In this document: positions 16,328 through 23,820 of the stretch, one piece after another
How positions within the stretch are numbered: the first letter of the stretch is position 1
How the letters are laid out: each line of letters starts with the position of its first letter
From: Terricaulis sp.
Lineage (GTDB): Bacteria > Pseudomonadota > Alphaproteobacteria > Caulobacterales > Aquidulcibacteraceae
Length of the DNA: 64,000 bases
NCBI GenBank assembly: GCA_024707365.1
Contig: JANPZV010000002.1
Span: 1 to 64,000 of the forward strand
Reading direction: 5' to 3'
Position numbers and translations under genes: made by a program
The notes under the pieces: model-generated
The model's input: the letters and a program-made list of their open reading frames with translations, nothing else
Told to the model about the DNA's origin: nothing
Database searches by the model: none

Positions 16328-16357
16328 CTATTGACTATTGACCATTCACTATTGACC
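16328..16357. repeat. Right flank repeat of the four-helix-bundle insert
   Basis: CTATTGACTATTGACC followed by ATTCACTATTGACC is a direct repetition of the CTATTGAC unit, starting two bases after the stop of the four-helix-bundle gene. It is complementary to the AGTCAATAG motif at 15912-15940. Its AT content is well above that of the surrounding operon. Confidence 0.6.
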
Positions 16358-16371
16358 GCTGCGAGACGCGT

Positions 16372-16935
16372 ATGAGTGAAACGAAACTTTATGGCGAAGC
16401 CGGTCGCGTTCTCCTCGAAGGCGGCTATCCCGCGCGCGAGGACGATCCGTTTTACACCGGGCTTTCCAATCAGCTGGCGGATAAGGGCTTCCTCGTTGCG
16501 GCGGCGGACGATCTCATCACTTGGGCGCGCACCGGCTCGCTCATGTGGATGACGTTCGGGCTGGCGTGCTGCGCGGTGGAGATGATGCAGGCCTCGATGC
16601 CGCGTTATGACGTGGAGCGCTTTGGCTTTGCGCCGCGCGCATCCCCGCGCCAATCGGACGTGATGATCGTGGCCGGCACGCTGACCAACAAAATGGCGCC
16701 CGCTTTGCGCAAGGTTTACGACCAGATGCCCGAGCCGCGCTACGTGATCTCGATGGGCTCATGCGCCAATGGCGGGGGCTATTATCATTACAGCTACGCG
16801 GTGGTGCGCGGCTGCGATCGCGTCGTGCCGGTGGATGTGTACGTGCCGGGCTGCCCGCCGACGGCTGAGGCGCTGGTGTACGGCATTCTGCAATTGCAGC
16901 GGAAAATTCGCCGCGAGGGGAACATCAACCGATGA
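16372..16935 (+). CDS. nuoB: NADH-quinone oxidoreductase subunit B
   Basis: NuoB (PSST) carries cluster N2, the last Fe-S centre before quinone. All four ligands are present: the tandem Cys66-Cys67 in [11 protein letters not shown], Cys130 in [13 protein letters not shown] and Cys160 in [15 protein letters not shown]. Length is 187 residues with an N-terminal extension of about 45 residues before the core, as in other alphaproteobacteria. The ATG at 16372 follows the repeat at 16328-16357. The stop overlaps nuoC as ATGA. Intact. Confidence 0.97.
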   Translation: MSETKLYGEAGRVLLEGGYPAREDDPFYTGLSNQLADKGFLVAAADDLITWARTGSLMWMTFGLACCAVEMMQASMPRYDVERFGFAPRASPRQSDVMIVAGTLTNKMAPALRKVYDQMPEPRYVISMGSCANGGGYYHYSYAVVRGCDRVVPVDVYVPGCPPTAEALVYGILQLQRKIRREGNINR

Positions 16936-17534
16936 GCGCCGCGCTTGAAGATCTCGGCGCCCATATCGGCGCTTCCATGACGCATGCGATTCTGGATCAG
17001 AACATCCATGTGGGCGAGTTGACGCTGACGGCGAAGGCCGAAGAGATCGCGGCGGTGCTGACCTTCCTGCGCGATGATCCGCGCTGCCGCTTCACCACGC
17101 TGATCGATATTTGCGGCGCCGATTATCCCGAGCGCGGCAAGCGCTTTGACGTCGTGTATCATCTGCTTTCGATGCACCTCAATCAGCGCATCCGCGTGAA
17201 GCTGGAGACGGACGAGCAAACGCCGGTGCCGAGCGTGCATGCGCTTTGGCCGTGCGCCGATTGGTTCGAGCGCGAGGCGTTCGACATGTACGGCATTCTG
17301 TTTTCCGGGCACCCCGATTTGCGCCGCATCCTCACCGATTATGGCTTCCAGGGCTTTCCGCTGCGCAAGGAATTCCCGCTCTCTGGCCATGTGGAGGTGC
17401 GTTACGACGCCGAGCAAAAGCGTGTGATTTACGAGCCGGTGAAGCTGAACCAGGCGTTCCGCAATTTCGATTTCCTCTCGCCCTGGGAAGGCATGACGCT
17501 GCCGGGGGATGAAAAGGCGGGGGGCGGTTCGTGA
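16932..17534 (+). CDS. nuoC: NADH-quinone oxidoreductase subunit C
   Basis: NuoC (30-kDa subunit) is part of the connecting module of complex I. The 200-residue protein shows DIFGADYP-like [22 protein letters not shown], then [32 protein letters not shown] (split here: [12 protein letters not shown] is the core signature) and [19 protein letters not shown]. The start overlaps the nuoB stop (ATGA) and its own stop overlaps the next gene (GTGA). nuoC and nuoD are separate, not fused as in enterobacteria. Intact. Confidence 0.96.
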   Translation: MSAALEDLGAHIGASMTHAILDQNIHVGELTLTAKAEEIAAVLTFLRDDPRCRFTTLIDICGADYPERGKRFDVVYHLLSMHLNQRIRVKLETDEQTPVPSVHALWPCADWFEREAFDMYGILFSGHPDLRRILTDYGFQGFPLRKEFPLSGHVEVRYDAEQKRVIYEPVKLNQAFRNFDFLSPWEGMTLPGDEKAGGGS

Positions 17535-18052
17535 GGATTGACCACCACAACCTGTTTGAGCAACCTGAAGCGCTTGCCGCGCCTCATGCGCCGTATTCGC
17601 CGTTACGTCGCTTAGCGTTGGACCTCGTGTATGGAGCCGCTTTTGGGCTGGGTGTTGCGGCGCTCGTATTCGCTTGGGCATGGCTGTCGCGCGACCCCGC
17701 GCGTGATCTGTGGTTCGCCGTCAACAAGGATTTCACGACGCTGGTTGCGCTCTGCGCCGCTTTCGGTGGCGCGGCTTTGGCCTATTGCGGCGCGATGTGG
17801 CGCTACAGCCGGCGGCGGGCAATGCCCTGGCTGGTGGCCGCGCTGGCGCTGTGGTTCGCCGCCGAATGGGCGCTCGGCCTTGGCCCCGCGTCCGCGAATG
17901 TGTTCGACGATCCACGCAGAGACATTGCGATGGGAGCATTCATCGCCGAGGGCGTTCTCATGATGAACGCGATTCTCGGTTTCATGGATGGTCGTATCGA
18001 CAATGAGAGCATGACGCCCAGGGCGCGCGAGCAGGCGGGAGAAGAACGATGA
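17531..18052 (+). CDS. Four-helix inner-membrane protein of unknown function in the nuo operon
   Basis: The 173-residue product has about four hydrophobic segments, at residues 27-52, 66-90, 97-116 and 130-152. It has a charged N-terminus with [13 protein letters not shown] and a charged tail ending [10 protein letters not shown] do not recognise the family. The GTG start at 17531 overlaps the nuoC stop as GTGA and its own stop overlaps the next gene as ATGA, so it is translated in step with complex I subunits. That coupling suggests, but does not prove, a link to complex I assembly or membrane context. Confidence 0.7.
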   Translation: MRIDHHNLFEQPEALAAPHAPYSPLRRLALDLVYGAAFGLGVAALVFAWAWLSRDPARDLWFAVNKDFTTLVALCAAFGGAALAYCGAMWRYSRRRAMPWLVAALALWFAAEWALGLGPASANVFDDPRRDIAMGAFIAEGVLMMNAILGFMDGRIDNESMTPRAREQAGEER

Positions 18053-18483
18053 GCGCGAACACCTTGCAGGGCCGGTGCCTCTGCGGCGCCGTCCGATTTG
18101 AGGCCGCGCCGGAGAAACTTCAGATGGGCGCGTGCCATTGCTCGATGTGCCGGCGCTGGTCGGGCGGGGTGTTTCTCGCGGTGGAGTGCGGCGCGCTCGC
18201 CATTGCCGATGAAAGCCAGCTCGGAATCTATAAGTCCTCCGATTGGGGCGAGCGCTGCTTCTGCAAAACCTGCGGCTCGACACTGTTTTGGCGCATGCAG
18301 GATGGCTCGCATGCGGCCGTTTCGGCGCAGGCGTTCGAGGAGCCGGGAAAATTTACGCTTGTGAGCGAGATTTTCGTCGATGAGCAGCCTGCATCCTACG
18401 CGTTCGCCAATGCAACCAAGCGCATGACAGGCGCGGAATTCATCGCCGCCTTCCAGGCCGGGGCTGAGAACACCAATGGCTGA
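18049..18483 (+). CDS. GFA/CENP-V domain protein, copy 2, in the nuo operon
   Basis: The 144-residue protein has intact zinc-ligand motifs: [10 protein letters not shown], the [14 protein letters not shown] cluster and [12 protein letters not shown]. This is the GFA (Mss4-like) fold, in which a structural and a catalytic zinc may bind; the family name refers to glutathione-dependent formaldehyde activation, which few members are shown to do. It overlaps the preceding gene (ATGA) and nuoD (eight bases), so it is locked into the operon. Its link to complex I is unknown. It is a diverged relative of the gene at 14501-14961. Confidence 0.88.
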   Translation: MSANTLQGRCLCGAVRFEAAPEKLQMGACHCSMCRRWSGGVFLAVECGALAIADESQLGIYKSSDWGERCFCKTCGSTLFWRMQDGSHAAVSAQAFEEPGKFTLVSEIFVDEQPASYAFANATKRMTGAEFIAAFQAGAENTNG

Positions 18484-19685
18484 CGATCTTTCCGCTGCGC
18501 CCGCGCACGAAGAAAAGCGCACCTTCACCATCAATTTCGGGCCCCAGCACCCGGCGGCGCACGGCGTGCTGCGGCTGGTGCTGGAACTCGATGGCGAGGT
18601 TGTTCAACGCGTCGATCCGCATATCGGGCTCTTGCATCGCGGCACCGAGAAGCTGATCGAATATAAGACGTACCTGCAGGCGATCCCGTACTTCGATCGG
18701 CTCGATTATGTCGCGCCGATGAACCAGGAGCATGCGTTCTGCCTGGCGATCGAGAAACTCGCGGGCATCGAGGTGCCGCGCCGTGCGCAGATCATCCGCG
18801 TGCTCTATTCCGAGATTGGCCGCATCCTCAACCATCTGCTCAACGTCACCACCCAAGCGATGGACGTTGGCGCGCTGACGCCGCCGCTTTGGGGCTTTGA
18901 AGAGCGCGAAAAGCTCATGGTGTTTTATGAGCGGGCTTCGGGCTCGCGCATGCACGCGGCGTACTTCCGCGCCGGGGGCGTGCACCAGGATCTGCCGGAC
19001 GCGCTGATCGACGACATCGAAACATGGTGCGAGCAATTTCCGCGCACGGTCGATGATCTCGAAACGCTGCTGACGGACAACCGCATTTTCAAGCAGCGCA
19101 ACGTCGATATCGGCGTGGTGAGCCAGCAGGATGCGCTCGATTGGGGCTTTTCGGGCGTGATGGTGCGCGGCTCGGGCATGGCCTGGGATTTGCGGCGCAG
19201 CCAGCCCTATGAGATTTACAACGAACTCGATTTCAAAATCCCGCTCGGCAAAAACGGCGATTGCTATGATCGCTATCTCTGCCGCGTCGAAGAGATGCGC
19301 GAGAGCGTGAAGATCATGCAGCAATGCGTGAAGCTGCTGCGGCAAAATCCGGGGCCTGTGCTGCCGGAAAACTCGAAGTTCGCGCCGCCGCGCCGGGGCG
19401 AGATGAAGAATTCGATGGAAGCCTTGATCCATCATTTCAAGCTCTATACCGAGGGCTATCACGTGCCGGCGGGCGAGGCGTATGCGGCGGTGGAAGCGCC
19501 CAAGGGCGAATTCGGCGTATATCTCGTGGCGGACGGCACCAACCGGCCATATCGCTTGAAGATCCGCGCGCCGGGCTTTCCGCATCTTGCGGCGATGAGC
19601 TATCTCTGTAAAGGGCCATATGCTGGCGGATGTCTCCGCCGTGCTCGGCTCGCTCGACATCGTGTTCGGCGAGGTGGACCGGTGA
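18476..19685 (+). CDS. nuoD: NADH-quinone oxidoreductase subunit D (frameshift at the C-terminus)
   Basis: NuoD (49-kDa) forms the quinone site with NuoB. It shows [53 protein letters not shown] and the C-terminal [17 protein letters not shown]. After SYLCKG a C doublet at 19616-19617 holds one base too many; removing it gives [20 protein letters not shown] and EVDR with stop 19683-19685, the normal complex I ending and 402 residues. Without correction the frame runs into the next gene and mimics a NuoD-NTF2 fusion. The start ATG at 18476 overlaps the GFA gene by eight bases. Confidence 0.96.
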
Positions 19686-20014
19686 GCGCGGTGGATGTCG
19701 TGCAGCGCCAGCTTGAGGCGTATAACGCGCAGGATATGGACGCCTTCTTGGCGACCTACGCCCCCGATTGCGTGATCGCTGATCTGAATGGCGCGGTGAC
19801 GCAGAGCGGGCGCCAGGAAATCCAGGCGCGCTATGCGGCGATGTTTGCGCAATATCCGCAGAACAAGGCGCGGCTCGTGAACCGCATCGCCAAGGGCGAT
19901 ACGGTGATTGACCATGAGGATGTCTGGCGCAGCCCTGAGGGGCCGCAGCTGGAGGCTGTCGCCATTTACACTGTCAAAAATGGGCTGATCGCCCGCGTCG
20001 ATTTCGTGAAGTGA
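19682..20014 (+). CDS. NTF2-like (SnoaL-type) small protein
   Basis: The 110-residue protein begins [20 protein letters not shown] with [14 protein letters not shown], then [12 protein letters not shown] and [11 protein letters not shown], and ends in a strand pair ([18 protein letters not shown]). This is the cone-shaped NTF2/SnoaL fold seen in delta-5-3-ketosteroid isomerase-like proteins; the pocket residues do not identify a substrate. The GTG at 19682 overlaps the nuoD stop as GTGA, which fixes the start. nuoE follows after seven bases. It is one of several accessory genes carried in this nuo operon. Confidence 0.8.
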   Translation: MSAVDVVQRQLEAYNAQDMDAFLATYAPDCVIADLNGAVTQSGRQEIQARYAAMFAQYPQNKARLVNRIAKGDTVIDHEDVWRSPEGPQLEAVAIYTVKNGLIARVDFVK

Positions 20015-20021
20015 GTTTGCA

Positions 20022-20675
20022 ATGAGTGTTCGCCGCCTCGCCGCAGAGCAACCCGCGAGCTTTGCCTTCGCCTCGGAGACGATGGAGAAGGCGCGCTGGT
20101 GGATGCAGAAATATCCGCCCGAGCGGAAGCAATCGGCGGTGATCCCGATCCTTTGGCTGGTGCAAAAGCAAGAGGGCTGGGTGAGCGAGCCGGCGATCCA
20201 GGCGATCTCGGATCTGCTTGAGATGCCGAAGATCCGCGTGCTCGAAGTGGCGACGTTCTACACCATGTTTCACCTTGCGCCGGTGGGGAAACACCATTTC
20301 CAGCTCTGCGGCACCACGCCCTGCGTGCTGCGCGGCGCGGAAGATCTCAAAGAGGTGTGCAAGCGGCGCATCGGCGCCAAGCACGCGATTTCCGCCGATG
20401 GGCTGTTCTCTTGGGAAGAGGTTGAGTGCGTTGGCGCGTGCGTGAACGCGCCGGTGGTGGCGATCGATGATTATTATCACGAGGATCTGACGCCCGAGAC
20501 GCTGGAGGCGCGCATCGATGCGCTGGCGCGCGGGGAGAAGGTTGAGCCCGGCTCGGCCATCGGCCGGCAAACCTCGGCGCCCGATGGCGGGCCGAAAGTG
20601 CTGACGGACGCTTCGCTTTATGACGGCTCGCTGGCGCAGAAGATCACGCTGCCGAACCTGCCGGAGAAGGCGTGA
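20022..20675 (+). CDS. nuoE: NADH-quinone oxidoreductase subunit E
   Basis: NuoE (24-kDa) carries the 2Fe-2S cluster N1a in a thioredoxin-like domain of the NADH module. Ligands are Cys96 and Cys101 (QLCGTTPC) and Cys136 and Cys140 (VECVGAC). An N-terminal helical region contains ALIPLLWL-like IPILWLVQKQEGWV. The 217-residue length includes a C-terminal extension of about 45 residues, as in mitochondria-like complex I. The stop overlaps the next small gene as GTGA. Intact. Confidence 0.96.
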   Translation: MSVRRLAAEQPASFAFASETMEKARWWMQKYPPERKQSAVIPILWLVQKQEGWVSEPAIQAISDLLEMPKIRVLEVATFYTMFHLAPVGKHHFQLCGTTPCVLRGAEDLKEVCKRRIGAKHAISADGLFSWEEVECVGACVNAPVVAIDDYYHEDLTPETLEARIDALARGEKVEPGSAIGRQTSAPDGGPKVLTDASLYDGSLAQKITLPNLPEKA

Positions 20676-20941
20676 GCGGCGAAAAAGCCCCCGAAGGCGG
20701 CGGCCTGCCGCGCGTGAAAGGCCGCTTGCCGTTTGAGACCAAGGCGACGCCCGGCAAGGCGGCGGCCAAGCAGGGCGCGCTTTTGCTTTATGGGCTGATC
20801 ACGGCGGGGCTGATCGGGCTTGCGCTGTATAATGCGTTTGTTGAGGGCTTGCCGCTGGCCAGCCCGTGGGTGCTGGCGCCGGCGATTGCTTCGGCTTGGT
20901 TTGCCTTGCGCCTGTTCATGATTCGAGGATCGAGAGGCTAA
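20672..20941 (+). CDS. Small two-helix membrane protein between nuoE and nuoF
   Basis: The 89-residue protein has a basic, Gly/Lys-rich N-terminus of about 35 residues ([20 protein letters not shown]) and two hydrophobic segments (residues 37-55 and 65-83) ending [10 protein letters not shown]. The GTG start overlaps the nuoE stop (GTGA) and nuoF begins two bases after its stop. Unassigned reading frames at this spot are also known from other alphaproteobacterial nuo operons. It has the size and topology of a supernumerary complex I subunit, but that is inference only. Confidence 0.7.
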   Translation: MSGEKAPEGGGLPRVKGRLPFETKATPGKAAAKQGALLLYGLITAGLIGLALYNAFVEGLPLASPWVLAPAIASAWFALRLFMIRGSRG

Positions 20942-20943
20942 TC

Positions 20944-22251
20944 GTGCTCGCGGATAAAGATCGCATCTTCCTCAATCTCTACGGCAATCGTGGCGCCGAT
21001 CTCGAAAGCGCCAAGCAGCGCGGCGCATGGAACGCGACCAAGGACATGCTCGACGCCGGGCGTGACTGGATCATCCAGCAGCTGAAAGATTCAGGCTTGC
21101 GCGGGCGCGGCGGCGCAGGCTTCCCGACGGGGCTCAAATGGTCCTTCATGCCGAAAGAGGTGAAGGAGCGGCCGCATTATCTCGTCGTCAACGCCGATGA
21201 GTCCGAGCCCGGCACCTGCAAGGATCGGGACATCATGCGCCACGATCCGCATCTGCTGATCGAGGGGTGCCTCGTGGCCAGTTTCGCCATGCAGGCGCAT
21301 GCGGCCTACATCTATTTGCGCGGCGAATACGTGGCCGAGCGCGAGGCGATGGAGCGCGCGGTGAAGGAGGCCTATGAGGCCAAGCTCATCGGCAAGAACA
21401 ACGTCCATGGCTGGGATTTCGACGTCTACATCCATCACGGCGCCGGCGCTTACATCTGCGGCGAAGAAACCGCGCTGCTCGAAAGCCTTGAAGGCAAGAA
21501 GGGCCAGCCGCGCCTAAAGCCGCCGTTCCCGGCGAATATGGGCCTCTATGGCTGCCCGACGACGGTGAACAATGTCGAGTCCATCGCCGTGGCGCCGACG
21601 ATTCTGCGCCGGGGCGCAAAATGGTTCGCCGGCATCGGCCGCGCCAACAATACGGGCACGAAAGTGTTCTGCGTTTCGGGCCACGTGAACAAGCCGTGCA
21701 ATATCGAAGAAGCGATGAGCATTCCGCTCAAGACGCTGCTTGAAGAACATTGCGGCGGCGTGCGCGGGGGCTGGGGCAATCTCAAAGCGGTGATCCCTGG
21801 CGGCTCATCGGTGCGCATGATCCCGGCGCATGAAGCCGAAACCGTGCTGATGGATTTTGACTCATTGTCAGCGCTGAAATCGGGCCTCGGCACCGCCGCG
21901 GTGATCGTGATGGATCAGAGCACTGATCTCATCCGCGCGATCGCGCGGATTGCGTATTTCTACAAGCACGAAAGCTGCGGCCAGTGCACGCCGTGCCGTG
22001 AGGGCACTGGCTGGATGTGGCGCGTGCTCGAGCGCATGGCCAAGGGCGAGGCCGATCACAGCGAAATCGATTTGCTGCTTGATGTGGCGGGCCAAGTGGA
22101 AGGGCACACGATCTGCGCGTTGGGCGATGCGGCGGCCTGGCCGATCCAAGGCCTCATCCGGCATTTCCGGCCGGAGATTGAGCAGCGCATCGATCGCTAT
22201 CGCGCCGCCAAAGGCGTGCATCAGGTGATGACGCCGGTGGCGGCGGAATAA
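20944..22251 (+). CDS. nuoF: NADH-quinone oxidoreductase subunit F
   Basis: NuoF (51-kDa) binds NADH, FMN and 4Fe-4S cluster N3. The FMN/NADH loop [18 protein letters not shown] is at residues 51-68. [18 protein letters not shown] and [15 protein letters not shown] follow. The cluster motif [12 protein letters not shown], with the fourth Cys in [13 protein letters not shown], is complete. GTG at 20944 starts the 435-residue protein at [13 protein letters not shown]; an upstream in-frame extension would overlap the preceding gene without family similarity. The stop is followed by 170 bases before the next gene. Intact. Confidence 0.96.
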   Translation: MLADKDRIFLNLYGNRGADLESAKQRGAWNATKDMLDAGRDWIIQQLKDSGLRGRGGAGFPTGLKWSFMPKEVKERPHYLVVNADESEPGTCKDRDIMRHDPHLLIEGCLVASFAMQAHAAYIYLRGEYVAEREAMERAVKEAYEAKLIGKNNVHGWDFDVYIHHGAGAYICGEETALLESLEGKKGQPRLKPPFPANMGLYGCPTTVNNVESIAVAPTILRRGAKWFAGIGRANNTGTKVFCVSGHVNKPCNIEEAMSIPLKTLLEEHCGGVRGGWGNLKAVIPGGSSVRMIPAHEAETVLMDFDSLSALKSGLGTAAVIVMDQSTDLIRAIARIAYFYKHESCGQCTPCREGTGWMWRVLERMAKGEADHSEIDLLLDVAGQVEGHTICALGDAAAWPIQGLIRHFRPEIEQRIDRYRAAKGVHQVMTPVAAE

Positions 22252-22421
22252 GCGGCTCTTCTTAAAAACGTTTGCGTTTTCGCTCGCTGGCGTTTGCGTC
22301 AGGGTGTGAAGCGCGTTAGGTTCAATCTGTTCCAAACATAGGAGGTCGTGGGCGTTTGCCAGGCGCGCGCCCGCCCCGTGCGTTTGCGCTTTCGCGCAGC
22401 GCCCGTATCGGAGAATTCTTA

Positions 22422-23351
22422 ATGCAAGACGATCCCAACGACGCCAAGGCGTCGTTCGACACGCTGTATACGCGTCCCGATCCGCGCGATTATTTTTCCA
22501 TCCTCGGCTCGCTCGATTACGCGATCCCCGAATTGGCCAAGCCGGTTTTCCGCCGCGCGGCGAATGCGTTCCGGAAAATCAAAGGGCGCGACGCCAGCAT
22601 CCTTGATCTTGGTTCTTCGTACGGCATCAACGCGGCGCTGTTCCGTTATCCGATCAGCGTGGACATGCTGCGTACCCGCTATGCGCGCCGGGAAATGATG
22701 GCGCTGACGAGCGAGGAAACGCGCGCGCTGGATAAAGCGTATTTCCAATCCTGGCCGCGCGCGCGGCCTGAGCGGCTGGTGGCTGTCGATGTTTCGGCGC
22801 CGGCGGTCGCGTATGCGCGCGAGGTGGGCCTCGTTGATGATGGCGTGGCCGCCGATTTGGAAGAGGGCGCGCCGCCTGAGATTGCGCGCTGCTTCAGCGA
22901 TGTTGATATGATCATTTCCACCGGCGTTGTCGGGTACGTCACGGCCAACACGTTCGAGACATTGCTCGCGGCGAACGCGCGCCCGCCCTGGGTGATCTCG
23001 TTTTGTCTCAGGATGTTTGACTACGCACCGATCGCCGAGACATTGGCGCGCCATGGACTGAAAACCGAAAAACTCAGCTCGGCGGCATTTGTTCAGCGTC
23101 GGTTTCAGGATGAGGAGGAGGCCCAGCAAGTGCTCGATGTGCTGGCCAAGCGCGGGCTTGATCCAGATGGGCTGGAGAGCGACGGGCTGCTGATGGCGGA
23201 GCTTTTCGTCTCGCGGCCTCCAGAAGATGTGAAGGCGCTGCCGATCGAGCAATTGGTGCGCGTGGTCAGCGGGCGCGAATTGAGCTTTGGGCCGCGCCTG
23301 GTGCAAGTGAAACGCGGCTCGCAGCGTTTGCTGGCGCCGATGCGGCCCTAA
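22422..23351 (+). CDS. Putative SAM-dependent methyltransferase in the nuo cluster
   Basis: The 309-residue protein has a Rossmann-type motif I, ASILDLGSSYGINAALF, at about residues 60-76. A second acidic strand end reads RLVAVDVSAPAVAYAREVGL, and a motif-IV-like stretch is DVDMIISTGVVGYV. This fits a class I SAM methyltransferase, though the specificity is unknown. The ATG at 22422 has GGAG nine bases upstream; an upstream GC-rich extension is unlikely to be coding. It lies on the nuo strand between nuoF and nuoG. Complex I does need methyltransferases in other systems (for example NDUFAF7 on NDUFS2), but I see no specific similarity to those. Confidence 0.65.
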   Translation: MQDDPNDAKASFDTLYTRPDPRDYFSILGSLDYAIPELAKPVFRRAANAFRKIKGRDASILDLGSSYGINAALFRYPISVDMLRTRYARREMMALTSEETRALDKAYFQSWPRARPERLVAVDVSAPAVAYAREVGLVDDGVAADLEEGAPPEIARCFSDVDMIISTGVVGYVTANTFETLLAANARPPWVISFCLRMFDYAPIAETLARHGLKTEKLSSAAFVQRRFQDEEEAQQVLDVLAKRGLDPDGLESDGLLMAELFVSRPPEDVKALPIEQLVRVVSGRELSFGPRLVQVKRGSQRLLAPMRP

Positions 23352-23370
23352 AGCGTGGGGCGAAACGGAA

Positions 23371-23394
23371 ATGGGGCGGCTTTCGCCGCCCCAT
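23371..23394. terminator. Hairpin between the methyltransferase and a minus-strand small gene
   Basis: ATGGGGCGGC, TTTC, GCCGCCCCAT forms a perfect 10-bp stem with a four-base loop. It lies 20 bases after the methyltransferase stop and 33 bases after the end of the minus-strand small gene. No T-run follows on the plus strand; on the minus strand TTCCGTTTCG follows, a weak tail. It probably acts as a shared terminator or mRNA 3' stabiliser. Confidence 0.6.
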
Positions 23395-23426
23395 CCATCA
23401 GTCCCTATAATGCCTGGCGCACAATT

Positions 23427-23582
23427 TTAGTTTTGCTGTTTGCGGCGCTCTTGTTCGTGCTCGCGCTGCTTGTCGATGCGCTCCTGGTCACGCTCGGGGC
23501 GATTCTGTTCGGGCTGCTGCGGGCGGCCCGGCTGGGCTTGGCGCTGCTGTTCGCGCGGCTGGTTGGGTTGTTGGTTCGGCAT
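23427..23582 (-). CDS. Small Gln/Arg-rich polar protein
   Basis: A 51-residue frame starts MPNQQPNQPREQQRQAQPGR and ends EHEQERRKQQN, with about a third Gln plus many Arg, Pro and Glu, and no hydrophobic segment. It is likely disordered or a charged helix. AGGAG lies ten bases before the ATG and the frame runs antisense to the nuo operon, between the methyltransferase and nuoG. Short Gln/Arg-rich proteins of this kind are common in alphaproteobacteria but have no assigned function. The repetitive codons (cag, cgc, cgg) could also give such a frame by chance in GC-rich DNA, so confidence is modest. Confidence 0.45.
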   Translation of the reverse strand: MPNQQPNQPREQQRQAQPGRPQQPEQNRPERDQERIDKQREHEQERRKQQN

Positions 23583-23820
23583 GGGGATAAAACTCCTGTG
23601 AACCCGCCTGAATGTTCAACGTGCGCGCGCTTTGGGCGTTCCAGAAAAAACGCAGTAAGTTCCGTTGCTTATGCTGCTACCGTGACAGGCGCGGCGCGGA
23701 AAAACCAGCGCGCGCGAGCATTGAGAATCTTTCGCAAAAAGAACCGCTTGTGCGGACTTTTGGCCCACTTGCGGCGACGCAATAAATCGTCCATGCGCTG
23801 GCGCGAAAGCGGTTGCGATC
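23583..23820. other. Intergenic region upstream of nuoG
   Basis: 238 bases without a supported gene. A stretch at about 23640-23665 is AT-richer (CCAGAAAAAACGCAGTAAG). The region should contain the promoter of the minus-strand small gene and possibly an internal nuo promoter, but no clear -35/-10 pair is visible. A 57-codon plus-strand frame starting at 23612 has no ribosome site and is not called. Confidence 0.5.

Noticed and set aside
18476..20014. Apparent NuoD-NTF2 fusion protein
   Set aside because: The joint reading frame exists only because of one extra C at 19616-19617. Removing it gives the normal NuoD C-terminus and a GTGA overlap with a separate NTF2-like gene.
23612..23783. 57-codon plus-strand frame before nuoG
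   Set aside because: No ribosome site, no recognisable features, and composition like non-coding DNA.
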